Assembly (NCBI RefSeq): GCF_009870125.1
Contig: NC_046683.1
Span: 47,941,869 to 48,005,868 of the forward strand
DNA from: Drosophila pseudoobscura
Lineage: Eukaryota > Arthropoda > Insecta > Diptera > Drosophilidae
Direction: 5' to 3'
Length of the DNA stretch: 64,000 nucleotides
Positions 11,201-25,051 of this stretch are shown here, one piece after another (position 1 is the first letter of the stretch; each line of letters begins with the position of its first letter). The position numbers and the translations under genes were made by a program. The notes beneath the pieces are model-generated. The model was not told where the DNA came from. It saw only the letters and a program-made list of their open reading frames with translations, and did no database searches.

Positions 11201-12090
11201 TTTTCGCTAATATTTTGGCATTAAGATGCAGATATTTGAGTTATATATATTTTATATTCAATACTTCAAAAAAGATTTTTCCTATTTAAAAAAAAAACAA
11301 TATTTTATATTTAAATTTTGTATATTTCATACTTACAAAAATATATTTATTATTTAAACAAATACACAATATTTTAGATTTAAATAAAATAATTTTATAC
11401 TTGAAATAATATATCTCAAATAAAAAAATACCTGTTCAAACAAAAAGGAATTATAATTGGCATTAATATGAAAATATTTTAATTACATTACATTTTAATT
11501 CCTAAATATATTTAATATTTAAAAAAATATATTTCGTACCATATACCAAATATACCATATTTCATATTTAAATATTATATATAATATATTAAAATTAAAT
11601 ATTAATTTCATTAATAAAAACGTGTATGTCATATATAAAATAAATTTAAATATTTCTTATTTAAATTAAATATATTTCCTACAAAAAGGATTTCTATTTG
11701 GCATTTATATGAAAATATTTGAGCTATGTATATGTATTTATTTGATATTTAATATTAAATATATTTCACATATAAAAAAATATATTTCGTATTTCAAACA
11801 AATAAAAAATATTTTAAAAAATATATTTCATTTCTTTGACATATATTTGAATTAAATATATGTATATATTATATTAGAATAAATAGTAAAATAAAAAAAA
11901 TAAATATATTTTTGTTTGAAAAAATATACTATACATACATCAAGTGAAAATTAAATATATTTCATTTATAAAAAAAATCCATTTTATATTTAATATAGAT
12001 TTAAATATTTCTTATTTAAATTAAATAAAATTCCCACAAAAGGCAATGCCATTTCACTTAATTTCAATATTTTTCTATTTAAGAACCAAA
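11201..12090. repeat. AT-rich block with degenerate tandem units
   Basis: Similar segments carry CAAAAAGGA, then TTGGCATT and ATATGAAAATATTT (clearest near 11,440 and 11,685, weaker at 11,215 and 12,035). This indicates decayed long-period duplication. No coding sequence. Confidence 0.55.
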
Positions 12091-12307
12091 TATTCCATTT
12101 AAATGTGGCTGTATTTCTGACTCAGCTTTTGACCTTTCCTCTGAAATCTCCGCCGATCCTGCTGGCCATTATCTCTCAAAGAATGCCCGCCAAGGCATCT
12201 CCTGGCGATTAAAGTGCCATCCAGCTGACGAAATAATTTCAGTTTTGAGCCAAAGTCAAAGAAAAATCCCTCATCCATCCAGCTCCACCTTCACCTCTGG
12301 CCACTTT

Positions 12308-12351
12308 CTCTCTCCCTCCCTCTCTCTGTGTGTGTGTGTGTGTGTGTGTGT
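12308..12351. repeat. (TC)n-(TG)n microsatellite
   Basis: A TCTCTCCC tract runs into about twelve TG units. Confidence 0.9.
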
Positions 12352-14347
12352 ATTTGTTGACTTGTTAAGACCACGTAAATAGGCGAAAAAGGATTTTCCA
12401 CTTGAGGAGTGCCAGGCTGCAGCCAGAAAAAGAGCATTGGTTGGGTGTGGGGGTGGTGGGGTGCTGGGCACGGCCTCTCTTTTGAGAGCTGCTCTTCCAG
12501 TTGGCTGCCTTGGGGGTGGCGGTGGTGCGAACTTGTTGGCGCCAAGCCGCAAAAGGAGCCCGGCACGACATCGGGTTAAGAGATTAACAAACAAGGAGCC
12601 AAGCAGCCAAGGAGCCAAGCAGCAGCCGCCGTCAAGTCATCGTGGACGGCGGACTGGTGGCCAAGTCAAGTGATGTGAAGGCAGGGGCTGTCGTCGTGGA
12701 AAGTGACCAAGGTCTGGTCTGGGGCAGGGGCAGGGGGCATGGGCAGGGGCACGGGCACGGCAGGGACCCCGGCACGGGCACGTTTAATTAAATCAAAGTT
12801 AATTAATGCTAACGTATTCATAAACAGGGTCATCAAACACCCGAAAACCTCGCCGAGACGCTGCCCAAGAACATCGCTGGGCTCTCCTCGCTGGGTCTCC
12901 TCCTTTTCTGCTCCTTTTCTGCTCCTTTTCTTGTATAATTATGTAATATTTTTGCCTGCTGAATATGCAACAACAGTCACCGCAAGGAGTTGCTGTCAGT
13001 AACAGGAAACACTCGACGAACAGCAGCAGAAAACCAGAGGGCTGAAGGTAGCCGAAAGCAGCCGAAAGGAGCCGTAAGGACCTTCTGCCTTCTATTATTG
13101 GCAGCGCGTTCCATTTGGTAATTATTCCAAAAAGGCTTAACGAAACTTTTTGACTTTGTTCAATTAAAAATACATTTTTCAAATATTTATATACACAAAT
13201 ACAAATTTTGTGTCAACGTCTAGCGAGCATTGATAGAGGGGGGCGGGGGCGGGGGTGGGGTTATTATCAAGGAATTTAATTACAAGTTGGGGCCTGTTGC
13301 CAGGGCAGGTCCTGGGGGCCTTAAGCTATAAGGATTTGCCATATGAAATGCATTCCCCAAATGCAGACGTTGATTTTCATATTTTGACACGAACTACGAA
13401 TCATTTGGGATTTATTTCCGTGTGCGCCGCACGGCCACTCTTAAATATTTCAACAATGGGACGGCAGGCACGCTGGGCCATTAAAAATCATGAAATATGA
13501 AAAACATAATCCCATAGACAAGTATATTTTAAGCTTAATTATCGACAGGGAAAAAACACCCCCCCGAAGGCCCCACCGAAGCCCCCCACCGAAGCCCCAC
13601 GTGAATGAATGAAATGCTGCTGCGGATAACATCGTGTAATGCCATGCCATGCCTTTCGAGAGTGGAATTTATGAACGGAACAGTTGGTACATTGATTGTT
13701 ATACGGGGGATTAGCGTCCGTCCGAGAGGCAGTCCATATGCGGAGAGTGGATAAGGACAGTCCCCCCTCCCCCCCTTGACCACTTGTTGTTTGATTTGAT
13801 TTTTGTTTAATTTTAAAATAAATAAAAAAATAAAACGTTGCATTGGAAAATTTCTTTGGCTCGTAACAAAAATTTATTATTTAGAGATTTTCCATTTTCC
13901 CATTTTTCTATTTCTGTTGAAACATCGTGTAAATAGTTTATTTTTTTGTAAAAAATTCAAAGGATTAAAACAAAACAAAAGCTAGAGATAGATGTATTTC
14001 CGAAATAGTTTTGACAACAAATTGTGCAAGGGGGGTAGGGGGTGCTTGGGGGGGGGGGGACTTGTTGATACGTTTTAAAGGCTTCACTTTGATTGGGGGG
14101 GAAAAAGGGGAAGGCGCCACACCAGAAATTGTTCAAATGGAAAACACCATCAAAAATACTAATAACCTCCTCTGGAGAGCCTTTGGGGGCTGCCTGGTGT
14201 GTGGAGCGTGGCTCCATATGCAATTACATTTGCCAGCAACAAAGTTGGCCAGCGCGAGCGCGAAAGAGAAGGCGATAGTGGGGGGGGGAATGCCAGGCAT
14301 TCAGCAAATTTTCAGCGTCAGGTTTCATTTCGGCCAACGCAGGGTTT

Positions 14348-14367
14348 CCCCCCCCCCCCCCCCCCCC
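14348..14367. repeat. Poly-C tract, 20 bases
   Basis: An uninterrupted run of C. Such tracts are length-unstable and error-prone in assembly, so the stated length is uncertain. Confidence 0.9.
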
Positions 14368-17300
14368 TGTACCCTTTCATTCGAGGGGGGGGCCTCCAAC
14401 GATGTGTAGCCTCCGTTTTGTTTTTTGTTTGTTTTCTAAGCTTGCATAACAAATCGCTGCGAAAAGCTTTTCAATTCAAATGAATGAAAAACGAAGCCAA
14501 AAATGTTTTATGCATGTCGAGGGAGGGGGGCAGTGCGGGGGGGGTGGGGGTGGGGGGCAGCAAACAAAGTGTGAAAGATGCGCCTGAGAAAGTCCGAAAG
14601 AAAGAAAGTCGAGGAAAAACAGGAAAAATTATTGTTATGAAAAAGCAATTAATGCCGCGACAGGGGTGGGGGTGGGTTGGGGTGTGGGGGAAGGATCTCC
14701 CTGTTTTTTTGGGGGTGCGGTCAGTGCCAGAAATTGGGAACACAAGATGGCAGCACCTTGATAAAGCGCGTGACTAATGGACGGGGCACAAGGGCCCCTC
14801 GAGGGTGGGACATTAGAAAAACGACACGGAAGCACCCCCCACCCCCACACCACCCCCCACCATCCCCCTTGTGGGTGTGTGGAATGCATTAAAACAAAAG
14901 AGAACTCGGCCACGGAGTCATATGGCCACAAACATGTGCCGCACGCAAGGGGGTGGGGGCGGGGGGAGGGGGAATTCATTAACAACAATCCTCAAACACA
15001 ATTTGTGTTAATTCTGGAGCGCATACTTTTAGTGCTCAGTGTTTTTGGCACAAGATTTATGGACAGCCTTCAAGGCATTGGACACGGCCAGAGAGGGGGG
15101 GAGGGAGGGGGGTAAAAGGTTCTCTGGGAAACTGCATTCAAGGGCAAAGAGGGGAAGGCTCTTCAGGGTTTCTTCAAGGAGGCAAAAACCTCGAAAAATC
15201 TGCTTTAAAACAGAGCTTAAAATCCTTGAAACTTGAAGCTAGAAAAATCCCCAAAAAAACATAGAAATGTAGTAGAAGGTAGCTCCCTCCTCTCCCGCAC
15301 TCCTCCCCCTCTCTTCTTCCCCCCCTCTCCCTCTTCTCCTTTGGCGGCTTTGGAAAACTCCATTAAAATCGAGAAAACATCATGCATTACTCATAAATTT
15401 AATAGACTGTACTTGGTGGCTTGCCCCCCCCCCCTCCCCCCCCGTGGCGTCCCCCGTCCTTGTTGGAATTCCCCAAAGTACTCGAAAGTGTGCCTCCTAT
15501 TATTATAATAAACTTGCCACCGCAGCAACCCCCTTTCTAAAATGTAAAATCAACATTATTTCCTTCCACACAATCAACGATGATTTCTTAATAAAAAGCT
15601 GCTCTACGACAACCCCCCCACCACCCCACCACCCCCCCCAAAAACAAGTCTCCTGCGTCCTTCGGAGAGTCAAAGTAGTAATGCTTCGTTGACTGGTGCC
15701 AATAGATGGGGGGCAAGGGGGTCAGGGGGGTCAGGGGGGCGGTGTTCGGGTTGTAGTCTGGCATTTTTTAATACCCAAGTGTCCCCCCCGGACGCTCGCA
15801 ATAAGTGCGCTGCGCAACGCTGCACGCATACAAATGAGCTCAAGGCACCACCCCACCCCCCGCACCACCCCCACCCCCTTAAGAATAATACCCTCCACTC
15901 TGGGGGGGGGGGGGGTGGTGGAGACCCTTGGAAGGTAAACAGGAAGTGGGCGGTGGTGTAACGAAAAATGCGCGGACATAAATCGGAAATACATAAATTA
16001 TTAAACATCTTATAATAAGTCGTCTCAAGCTCTGGCATTCCTCTCCCCCCCCCCATCCAACCCCCCTTCCCCCCTCTCTCCTCGAAAACCTAATGAAGCT
16101 GCTTCACCTTTTGCGCCCTTACAAAGCCCTCTGAAAATGTCGAGTGAGCGAGAAGAAAAAACCAAAATTTTCGGCATTTAAAAGCCCAAGCAGCTTCGTT
16201 CAGTGCTTTTCGAGGGCAGGGCTCTACTAGATCGTGGCCCGGGAACATTTCTGAAGGGTCTACAGCCCTTTTAAGCAGCTCGTGGGCTTGGTTCAATCGT
16301 CCAGGGGTTTAGGATTCCACTTTGGAAGCAAGAAAAGTCACTTATTTGTAATCCATTCGACACAAAGACGTGTGGCCTCAAGTTTATGGAGTTTCTGGAG
16401 TTTCTAGAGCGTATTACCACTCAATTGTGGGGCTTCCAATGAGGATCTCTTCGGAACTTTCCCCCCCTACAGAATCCAAGTCTCGTATTTGTATTATTTG
16501 GCACTCATTTAGCAGGTTGGCAGCTCCATTTCCACCGATGAACTGTCAAGCGATAGAACCCTCCCAGCCGCCCCCCTTGGCCTTCAGCCTTGTCAGCTGT
16601 CAGGCAATAATTGTCAGTTGTATTCCCGTTCTAATGTCAAAGATTTCTCCCCCTCTCTCCACCTCTCCCTGGGGTTCCTTCCTTTCTTTCTCATTTTTTT
16701 TGACAACTTTACTGGCTGTGTGTGTGTCAGCGTGTGTGTGTGTGTGTGCATGTCAAGTAGCAATTGAGACGAGCATTTGGCATTTCGGGTGCGCCACAAG
16801 CCCGAGTGCGCCCCTCCCCCTACCCCTCCCCTCCCCCTCCCCCCCGCGCATATGACATCTGACTTCCACTTGTCAGAAAATATTTGCTTTCCAAACACAC
16901 AACCAGAACCACCCTGCCCCCTATCCCTGCCCCCGCCCCTGGCAGCTTTACGCACGAGTTGCAATCTTTTTTTTTTTTTTTTGTCCCAAAAGATTTTCCA
17001 TCTCCATGTGTGTGAATGTTTCGTTAAATTGATAGAATAAATGAGCATAAATTGAAAAAAGAAATATCGATGAAACAAGCCAAAAGGGAGGGCACACACA
17101 GAGAGAGAGGGGGTAGAGAGAGAGAGCGAGAGCGAGTCCAACCCCTAGGGTAAGCAACTGATGAAAAGGGTGGCTCCTGGTTGTACGAGTGTTTCTGCTT
17201 TTTTCCCTGGCTCCTGCGGGGGCACATATGGGCAATTATTTAGTGCTTTGGCACAGCTCACCATCGGGGGGAAAGGGGGGGGAGTGGGGTGGGGGTGGGG

Positions 17301-18283
17301 GGCGACCGCCATTACTATCGATTTGAGGGTGCATTACCAACTATCGGACCACCCAGAGCCCCACAGCCCAGAGCCCAGAGCCCAGTGACTTTTGTTGAAC
17401 AAAACTTTTGCTCCGTTTGCAATCAGCCACTGGCGCGCCTCCAACAGGACGACAGGCCGACAGCCAGGACTCCACGAATACCCTGGCAAGTCTTCGCTGA
17501 TGGATCGTACATTCCCAGGCAAATCCTTGGAGCTACCGCACTGGACATTTTCGAAGGAGCCCAGCTTTCGATAGATTTTCGAGGCCGGCAAACACCTCAT
17601 CAAGGGCCTGTATTGATTGGTCAACGGCCCAGAGTGCCAAAGGCCTGGCCAAAACGTTCCTTGTATCCTGGCCGTAGACCGTATCAACGATGGGTGCTGC
17701 CTTGGGCATAAACTAATTTAAAGAAGCCATAATTCCCATCCCCGAGGACTCGGGCCGCCGCCGTCGCCGTCGCCGCCGCCTGCCTGTCAGCCTCATCGCG
17801 TGTGTTGCCAATTTGTCGACATTCATTGCGAGGGGCAGGGGCAGGGGGCAGGGGCAAGGGGCAGGAGGCTAGGACGTGTATCCATTGCTTGATTTTGGAC
17901 GCTGCTGTCGTCGCTGTTTGTTCGCGCAACCAAATTTAGACGTAATTAAATGTGAATTGTTTATTTAAGGCGCACGCTCCTCCACCTCCGCCTCCACCCC
18001 CACCCCCCACCTCCGCCTCCGCCCTTGGAGGCCCTGCGTTGCACAAACAGCTTGTGGGCCCAATCAGGGGAAGAAGGGAACTGCACTGGGACGCCCTGCT
18101 TCTTCCCTTTTTGGAAACTGGAAAGTTTTCAACTTGCCGCCGTTGCCGCCGTTCATTTGTTTATTGTTGTTGCTGTGGCTGCTGTTGCGGGTGTGTGTGT
18201 GGGTGGGTGGGTGTCCGACGTTGCAATTACAGCCCCGTGGCAAGTTTCAAATGAAAGCAGGTGTGTCAAATGTAAACTTGACA

Positions 18284-18324
18284 GCAGGCAGGCAGGCAGG
18301 CAGGCAGGCGGGCAGGCAGGCAGG
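18284..18324. repeat. (CAGG)n microsatellite
   Basis: About ten CAGG tetramers with one GCGG variant. Confidence 0.95.
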
Positions 18325-18706
18325 GTTTGGGCCTGGGTTCTGGCTTGGTGGCTAAGCAAACACGGCGGCAGGACTTGATTGGCTTAAAAATGCATACACC
18401 AAAAGCCTGACGGGTGGGGCCTGGGGCCTGCACCCCCTCCCCTCCCCCATCTCCGGCTGTTAATAGAATTTTTCATGAGCTCTGAGCAGGCATCGGCATT
18501 GTGTGGAGGAGTCACTCAAACTTGTACAAAATTACTTTATAAGTAGTTAATTTGATTGGTTGAGTGCTTGGCCGGGGGGGGGGGGCAGGGGGGCTGGGAG
18601 GGGCAGGGGCAGGGGGGCTGCCATGCACTTGTCATGTAAGTCAAAGGTAAAGTTTGGGGCCCCCTAATGGGCCAAAAACTTCGGTAATAATGTTTAGGTA
18701 ACTACC

Positions 18707-18710
<4 letters not shown>

Positions 18711-18736
<26 letters not shown>
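18711..18736. repeat. (CA)13 microsatellite
   Basis: Thirteen perfect CA units. Confidence 0.95.
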
Positions 18737-18737
<1 letters not shown>

Positions 18738-18830
18738 GGTAGGAGGATCCTTAGTGGCTGACCGCTGGCTTTGCTCGAGGCCATTTCTGAATTTTTAATG
18801 CGATTTTTCTTAGGCTCAAGCAGGGATCTT

Positions 18831-20150
18831 GCGGATTATTCATATATTTCCAAAATATAAATTAAATTTCTATAATTTAAACTAAAAATGGAACTCAGTT
18901 TTCAAATACTTGCGCCGCCCACGAATAAAGCCAAAAAACCACATATTTTTCCCCCAAATAAATAATTGTATTCTCCACAAATAATCAATAATTACAAAAA
19001 TGAATAAGAATTTTTCTTAGAATGAAAAATAAATATGGAAAACAACTCGCATGCACTTTTGTGCATTTGTGCATAGATATTAATTTTCGAGAGCATTCTC
19101 TATCGAATTCTCAAAAATATCTTTTGAAATACGATTCCTTGCCTCTTTGCTAAAAATAAAATGTATTGATATGGGAAAAAAGAGTTTTCTGAGCCACAAA
19201 AGTCAGTGGTTAAGAGTGTGCACTCACTTTTATATTATATTATATTAAATAAATATACATATTAATACATTTTTTTAATACAAGCTTAAAAACATATAAA
19301 TCTTTTATCAGTTTTAGGCGTAAAATAATGAAATAAAAACTATTTCTTTCAATACAAATTTCAAATCGAAAAATTATATTCAATTTATATTTGAAAATTA
19401 TGATATAAATACTTGTTTCTTCTGTGTATTTTTAACATAAAAATATGACCCTTACTTGGGATTTTATACAAAACAACTAAAAATTAAATATCATTTAAAA
19501 ATGTATTAAATTGTAAGTGAAAAAATATTTAAATAATGTATTATGCATATATCTTTTGTTTGGATTTTTATAATACAATACAAACATCATAAATTTATTA
19601 AATGAAAACTGAAAAAAAAATCATTTCAAATGCAAATTATTTTGAATTTTTAGATACAAATTTTAAAATGATTTTTTGTTTTCAACATATATTATGGAGT
19701 TAATTTATTGTGTTATTTATTTCTAGTTTTAATGTTAACACATAAAATTACCCTCAGTTGAGATTTTTATAATGCAAAAAAATTAAACATCACTTAAAAA
19801 CTTATTAAATTAAAACTGAAAAAAAAATTTATTTAAAAAAAAAACATTTAAAATAAAAAATATCTAAAATTTTTATGATACAAATTTAAAAACTATTTTT
19901 ATTTCTAATATTTGTTATGTAATTTATAAATTTAATAAATTAAAACAAATATATTTTTATATTAAAAAAAAAAATTGATACACAAAATATCTTAAATTTG
20001 TATGATACAAATTAAAAAATGTATAATTTTTGTTATGTATGTAATTTACTATATTATTTATTTAAAAAAAAGTTGGTAATAAAATTTATTTAAATCTCGA
20101 AAATACAGTAGATATATTTTTTTTTGCTATTCCTTACGCTTTTCTGATTT
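18831..20150. repeat. AT-rich block with degenerate tandem units
   Basis: AAACATCA or AAATATCA followed by TTAAATGAAAACTGAAAA-like sequence recurs near 19,487, 19,583 and 19,785. TTTTTATAAT with an ACCCT-plus-TTGGGATTT or TTGAGATTT landmark recurs near 19,445 and 19,750. The copies are diverged. No gene is seen. Confidence 0.55.
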
Positions 20151-23100
20151 TTGTTTAATAATTTCTGCTAAAATCTTCTTTGAAAGCCCAAAAATTGGGT
20201 TTTATTTAGAAAAAAAGACCTCCACCCCGAGCAACCCCTCGATACTCCCCCAGAGCTGGGCCCCGAATCGTATCCGCATCATAAATTAACTGGCTCTGGC
20301 TCTTCCGCTCGCCGCAGCACCTACTGCCACTGCCGCTGCCGCCGCCTCTCTGCCCCATTAGGCAAGTGAGTTACAAACGCAGAGCCCGACAAGTTGCAAG
20401 CGTTTTGAGGGACCGACAGACAAGTGCCACCCCACAGCGACAAACAACAGAAGCGATGCACAACAAACAAGGCCATAGATCAGACAATTAGCGACAATGG
20501 AGTGGACAAAAAACTGTCTAAAAAAGGCTGGGGGAGGGGGGCGGGCCTGTACTTTTAGCCATGGCTCATAAATTCACGTAGCAACCCCCAAAAAAAGGCA
20601 GCAGGGACTGCTCTTTCTGTTCACACACATGAAAACTGCAATTAGAACTAGGAACAGGCCGGTAATGATTTCTCACTCTGTGATCGCCACCCACCCCCCA
20701 CGCCCCTCCCCCCGGGGTCACGTGCCGTTTACAGGATATTACTTTTATCGGCCACTGTGCAGGGTGCACACACGTTCTGCTTTCGGTTTCTAATCGCTGT
20801 GGAACGATCGGATCGCTCGTCGTCTCCCAGCAAATTCATTACGGCCTAGCCAGTCGATAAGTAAATGTTTCCGTAGAGGCCAGGAAATTGAAATATATTT
20901 CTGGTGGAGAGCCCGAAAGAAGGAAGGAAGTTCAAGGAATCTCTGCCGTTTGTTAATCCTTAAAGATGCCCCCCCCCCCCCTGTCCTTGGGGTTGGCAGC
21001 ACAGAGACCTGTCTAGGCTGCGGTGCAGACATCATTTATCAACAAACCAAACAAATCAAAACGCTGCCACGTAGAAGGGCAAAACCCCGCTCCCCCCCCC
21101 CTCCGGCAGCGGCCACCGTGCAGACACAAATACAAGAGTGAAAAATGATTTGAAATGGATTACAAGCTGCTTTCAACGTGGCCAACGCCATCAGCAGGCA
21201 GGCAGCAGTGGCAGTGGCAGGCAGCAGTGGCAAGCATCAGTGGCAGGACAGCACAGAGAAATCTATTTACGCAAAACTTTCGGTTGGCAAATGCAAAAAC
21301 AGAACAGAACCCCCGTAACCCCCCTCCCACCGTGCCCCCGTCTGGTCTCAGGCTCAGGACATTTTCTGCACAATCACTTAACATCATTAAAATGAAGCGT
21401 AAATGAAAATTGCGTTCCCAGCAGCTTCCTCCCTTCGGGTCCTCCACCCTGCCCCCCCCCTTTTTGGGATAATGTCGCTGGCATTTGGGAGTTTTCCGTG
21501 CAAATATGAAAACGCAGCAAGCGGTGAAGGGGGGGGTGGATAGGGGAGGACTATACGATTTCTGGGACTGGGTTGGGAGGCGACATCATTCATCAAGGAT
21601 TTAGTTAAACGACGTCGAGCGTTTGCTTTTGCCCCATCTGAATGGTTGGCTGTGTTTCGGGTTCCCGGACCGAGTTCCGGGTTCCCGGGACCGGCTCCCC
21701 GGGTCCATTCATCATCATTCGTCTGGGATTATGCTTTTTAAACATACGATTGCTGTCAACAGAGTGTCAGTGTCGTTCTGGACTCAACGGAAACTGCAAA
21801 CTGGGACTTCTGAATGGAATCGAACCGAAAACTGGTGGGGCTTTCCGGGCCGGACAGGACTGCGACTGGGCCGGGCATTAGAGGACATCTAGGGGGGGGC
21901 ACCCACATAAATCAATCATTTTAACCCCGCCTGCACCCCCCTGCCCGCATGCAGGGGGGGACACTGGCATAATTTATCAAAGAATTTTTACAAATATTTG
22001 TAAATCATTTCGGGGCAACACAATCTGCTACATGACACACACCCCCCCCCCCCCCTGCCGAACAGGACAGGGATTAGCAACAGCCAACAAACAACAGAAA
22101 CAACAGAAGAAGAAACATGTCTGTCATCCCGACAATTGGCTTTGGAACTCTCTCTAACCCTCTACAAACGAGTCCAGAGATTCACAGACGACAGCCGGGC
22201 ATCGAAGGGGGGGTGGGGAGGGGGGAGAGGGGGGGAGGCTTGGAGCCTGCATCACCTCAAAGGCATTTCCGTGGCGCATGGAAAATATGAACAACAAATA
22301 AAATAAACCAAAACGTATGTGTTTATTAAATTAACACTCACCCAGGCCAGCCCCCCTCCCTCACCCCCCCCCCCCCCCCCCCCCCCCCCTGTGACCAGTG
22401 TCGCACAATTATCATAACAATAATTCAAGATCTTGGAGTGCGAAACCTTTCTGGCTGGGATGGCTTATTCATTGGCTGGCCGGCTGCTGGACAAGTTTCT
22501 CGGGAAACAGTAAAATCATTTTGAATTTCAGGCATAAATTTGAAGCGGCCGCCCGTCCAGCTAATTATCGATTGAATAAACTATAACAAAGGAGGAGGAG
22601 AGAGCAGAAAGTGCTCGCTGAGTCATTGGCAAACGTGTGTGGGGGATTTCTGCTAATTGATTGATTGCCAGGGACAGGGCCAGGGCCAGGAGCCAGGAGC
22701 CAGGGCCAGGGGAGCCAGGAGCCAGCCCTTGCCCCAGAGTGCTCTTAAATAATTCAAAGCAAATTATGCGACAGTTGCCACAAAGAACCGCAAAAAAGCA
22801 AACACCAAAAGTGGAAGCAAAAGATGAAATGTTGAAATGAGAAAATGTGAAATGGAAAAAAAAACAACCGTTTGGGTAAGCACTTAACCCTTTTCGGGGG
22901 CCGCCCCCCCTGCCCCCCAGAGAGACCACAAAATGTCTATAATTATTTGCACTGTGTAAAAGTCAAAGTTTGCAGGCCGCTGGGAGACCCCCCCAACCCC
23001 CACTCCAGACCCCACTCCAGACCCACGCGAAGAAATGAAAAACGCTGCAAAAGAAATGTCAATATTATATTTAAGACGTCGCAATGTTGGGTCCCCTCGC

Positions 23101-23690
23101 TCCACGCTCCTCGCTCCACGCTCCTCGCTCCCCGCTCCCCGCTCCTTTCCTCTTTTCAACCCGTTGCAAAAAATTCATGAAGCAAAACACACAAATCAGC
23201 AGTAAAAAGGTAAACGCATTTCACCCCCACCCTCCCCCTCCCCGCCCTCGCAGCCAGGGTGGAGACAGGGAGACACACAAAATATTATAATTGCCCAACC
23301 AAATGGAAATAAGTTCTGGCATTTTAAGTGCCATTGGAGCGACGACAACGACGACGACGACGTCAAGATGTTCGCCTGGAAAGGGGGACGAAAGGGGGAC
23401 GGGAGGGCATGGCGGAGGGGGCGGGGTCCACTCGGACCGCTCGGACAACTGACTCATCAGCTGGTGGGGCGGACGGGGAGCAGCTTAATGCAGAAATTAC
23501 AAGAGATTGAAACAAAGTTTCGGCTGCCCGAGAACCAAGTCTTAGTTGCGGCCCGCCGTTTCTTCAATGAACTACTGCTTTTCGCCGGAATAGTCGAAGC
23601 GATTTTGTGGAAACAGCTCTTAAATTAAATACAATTTATGCAAAGATCGGCGCGGTTTGACACAGGCCTACAAACCCCACAGAATCAATA
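20151..23690. other. Intergenic or intronic stretch, no gene seen
   Basis: Unique GC-richer sequence. It has a GGCAGT-like repeat near 21,205-21,245, a 26-base C run at 22,364-22,389, CCAGGAGC/CAGGGCC repeats near 22,670-22,725, a CTCCCCGCTC-type repeat near 23,085-23,150 and a CGA run near 23,340-23,362. The reading frames are short and repeat-driven. Confidence 0.6.
22364..22389. repeat. Poly-C tract, 26 bases
   Basis: An uninterrupted C run, the longest homopolymer seen in the window. Confidence 0.9.
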
Positions 23691-24970
23691 CTAATAAATA
23701 TAAGTAATAAAAAAGATCATATATAATAAACATAAATTTTAAATAATGCAAAATTAATTATAAATAATAAAAAAGAGTATACATATATAATAAAAAATAA
23801 ATTATAAGTAGTAAAACATAAATTATAAATAATAAAATAACTTAATTATTGATATACAAAATAAATTAGAAATATAAAAAAATAATTTATTAATATAATA
23901 AATAAATTATAAATAAAAAAACCAATTATACATAATAGAAAAACATCAACAATAAAAGATAAACTATAAATAATAAAAATAAATTATAAATAATAAATTA
24001 AAGCATATAAATAACTATTTATAATATATTATACATATATGATGTATGAAATATTATATATCAAAATAAACTATAAATAATACAAAAAAATAATTTATTA
24101 ATATAATAAATAAATTATAAATAAAAAAACCAATTATACATAATAGAAAAACATCAACAATAAAAGATAAACTATAAATAATAAAAATAAATTATAAATA
24201 ATAAATTAAAGCATATAAATAACTATTTATAATATATTATACATATATGATGTATGAAATATTATATATCAAAATAAACTATAAATAATACAAAATAAAA
24301 TTATCTAAAATAAATTTTGAAAATAAATTAAATTATATAAATAATTAATTATAAAATTATATGAATATAAATACAAAAAAAAATTAAATTAGAAAAATAA
24401 ATAATTACTTATAAAATTATATGAATATAAAAAAAAAAAAAAATTAGAAAAATAAATAATTAGTTATAAAATATATAATATTATATGTGATGTATGAAAT
24501 ATTATTTATCAAAAATAAATTATAAAAAAAATAGATTATAGATAATAAACCAATAAAATATAAATAATAAAAAATAAATTAGAAACAGTTCTGTATATAA
24601 AAATGAACTTAAAGATACAAATAAACACAAAAATTAAAAAAAGGGTGTGTTTGAAAATAAAGATAAAATATAATCAAAAATATTTTACATTAAATTGTAT
24701 ATTAAAGTAATTGAATCACGACCTAATCAAATGTTAGGAATTAAACAAATAAAAGAAAAATAAACATAAAAAAAAGAAAAAATAATCACTTTAAATGATA
24801 TAATAAACAAATATTTATTACGATGTACATATATTTTTAGTATTCCAAATAACAATATAATTATTGAATAAATTATTGTAAATAGTGTCTTAAATATAAA
24901 TTAATCTCTTAACGCAGGGATCGTAGACCAACCAACAAAAAAAAATATTTTTTTTTGCATTTTGCACGTA
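23691..24970. repeat. AT-rich block, AATAAATTATAAAT-type
   Basis: The block is dominated by variations on AATAAATTATAAATAATA and includes a perfect-looking 208-bp tandem duplication. No coding sequence. Confidence 0.7.
23876..24291. repeat. 208-bp direct tandem duplication
   Basis: Positions 23,876-24,083 and 24,084-24,291 appear identical base for base, including complex internal strings such as ACATCAACAATAAAAG and ATGATGTATGAAATATT. The copies stop matching directly outside these limits. A third, partial relative of GATGTATGAAATATTAT appears near 24,489. The identity suggests a recent duplication or an assembly duplication. Confidence 0.92.
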
Positions 24971-25051
24971 AAAATATATAAATAATCTAATTGTTGGACT
25001 TTTTCGTTATAAGAAAATGTTTTAATAAGGGTAATATTTTTTTGGACTTAG

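Larger units (their letters stand above)
12091..18830. other. Long GC-richer stretch with many homopolymers, no gene seen
   Basis: The stretch has a TC/TG repeat (12,308-12,351), a 20-base C run (14,348-14,367), numerous other G7+ and C7+ tracts between 13.5 and 17.3 kb, a T run near 16,966-16,982, CAGG and CA microsatellites near 18.3 and 18.7 kb, and ordinary unique sequence between them. The 140-codon forward frame at 17,289-17,711 lacks a family signature and overlaps an equally long reverse frame. Confidence 0.6.

Noticed and set aside
17289..17711. 140-codon plus-strand frame with a CSVCNQPL string
   Set aside because: A single C-x2-C pair is not a domain, and the reverse strand is open for 117 codons over the same bases.
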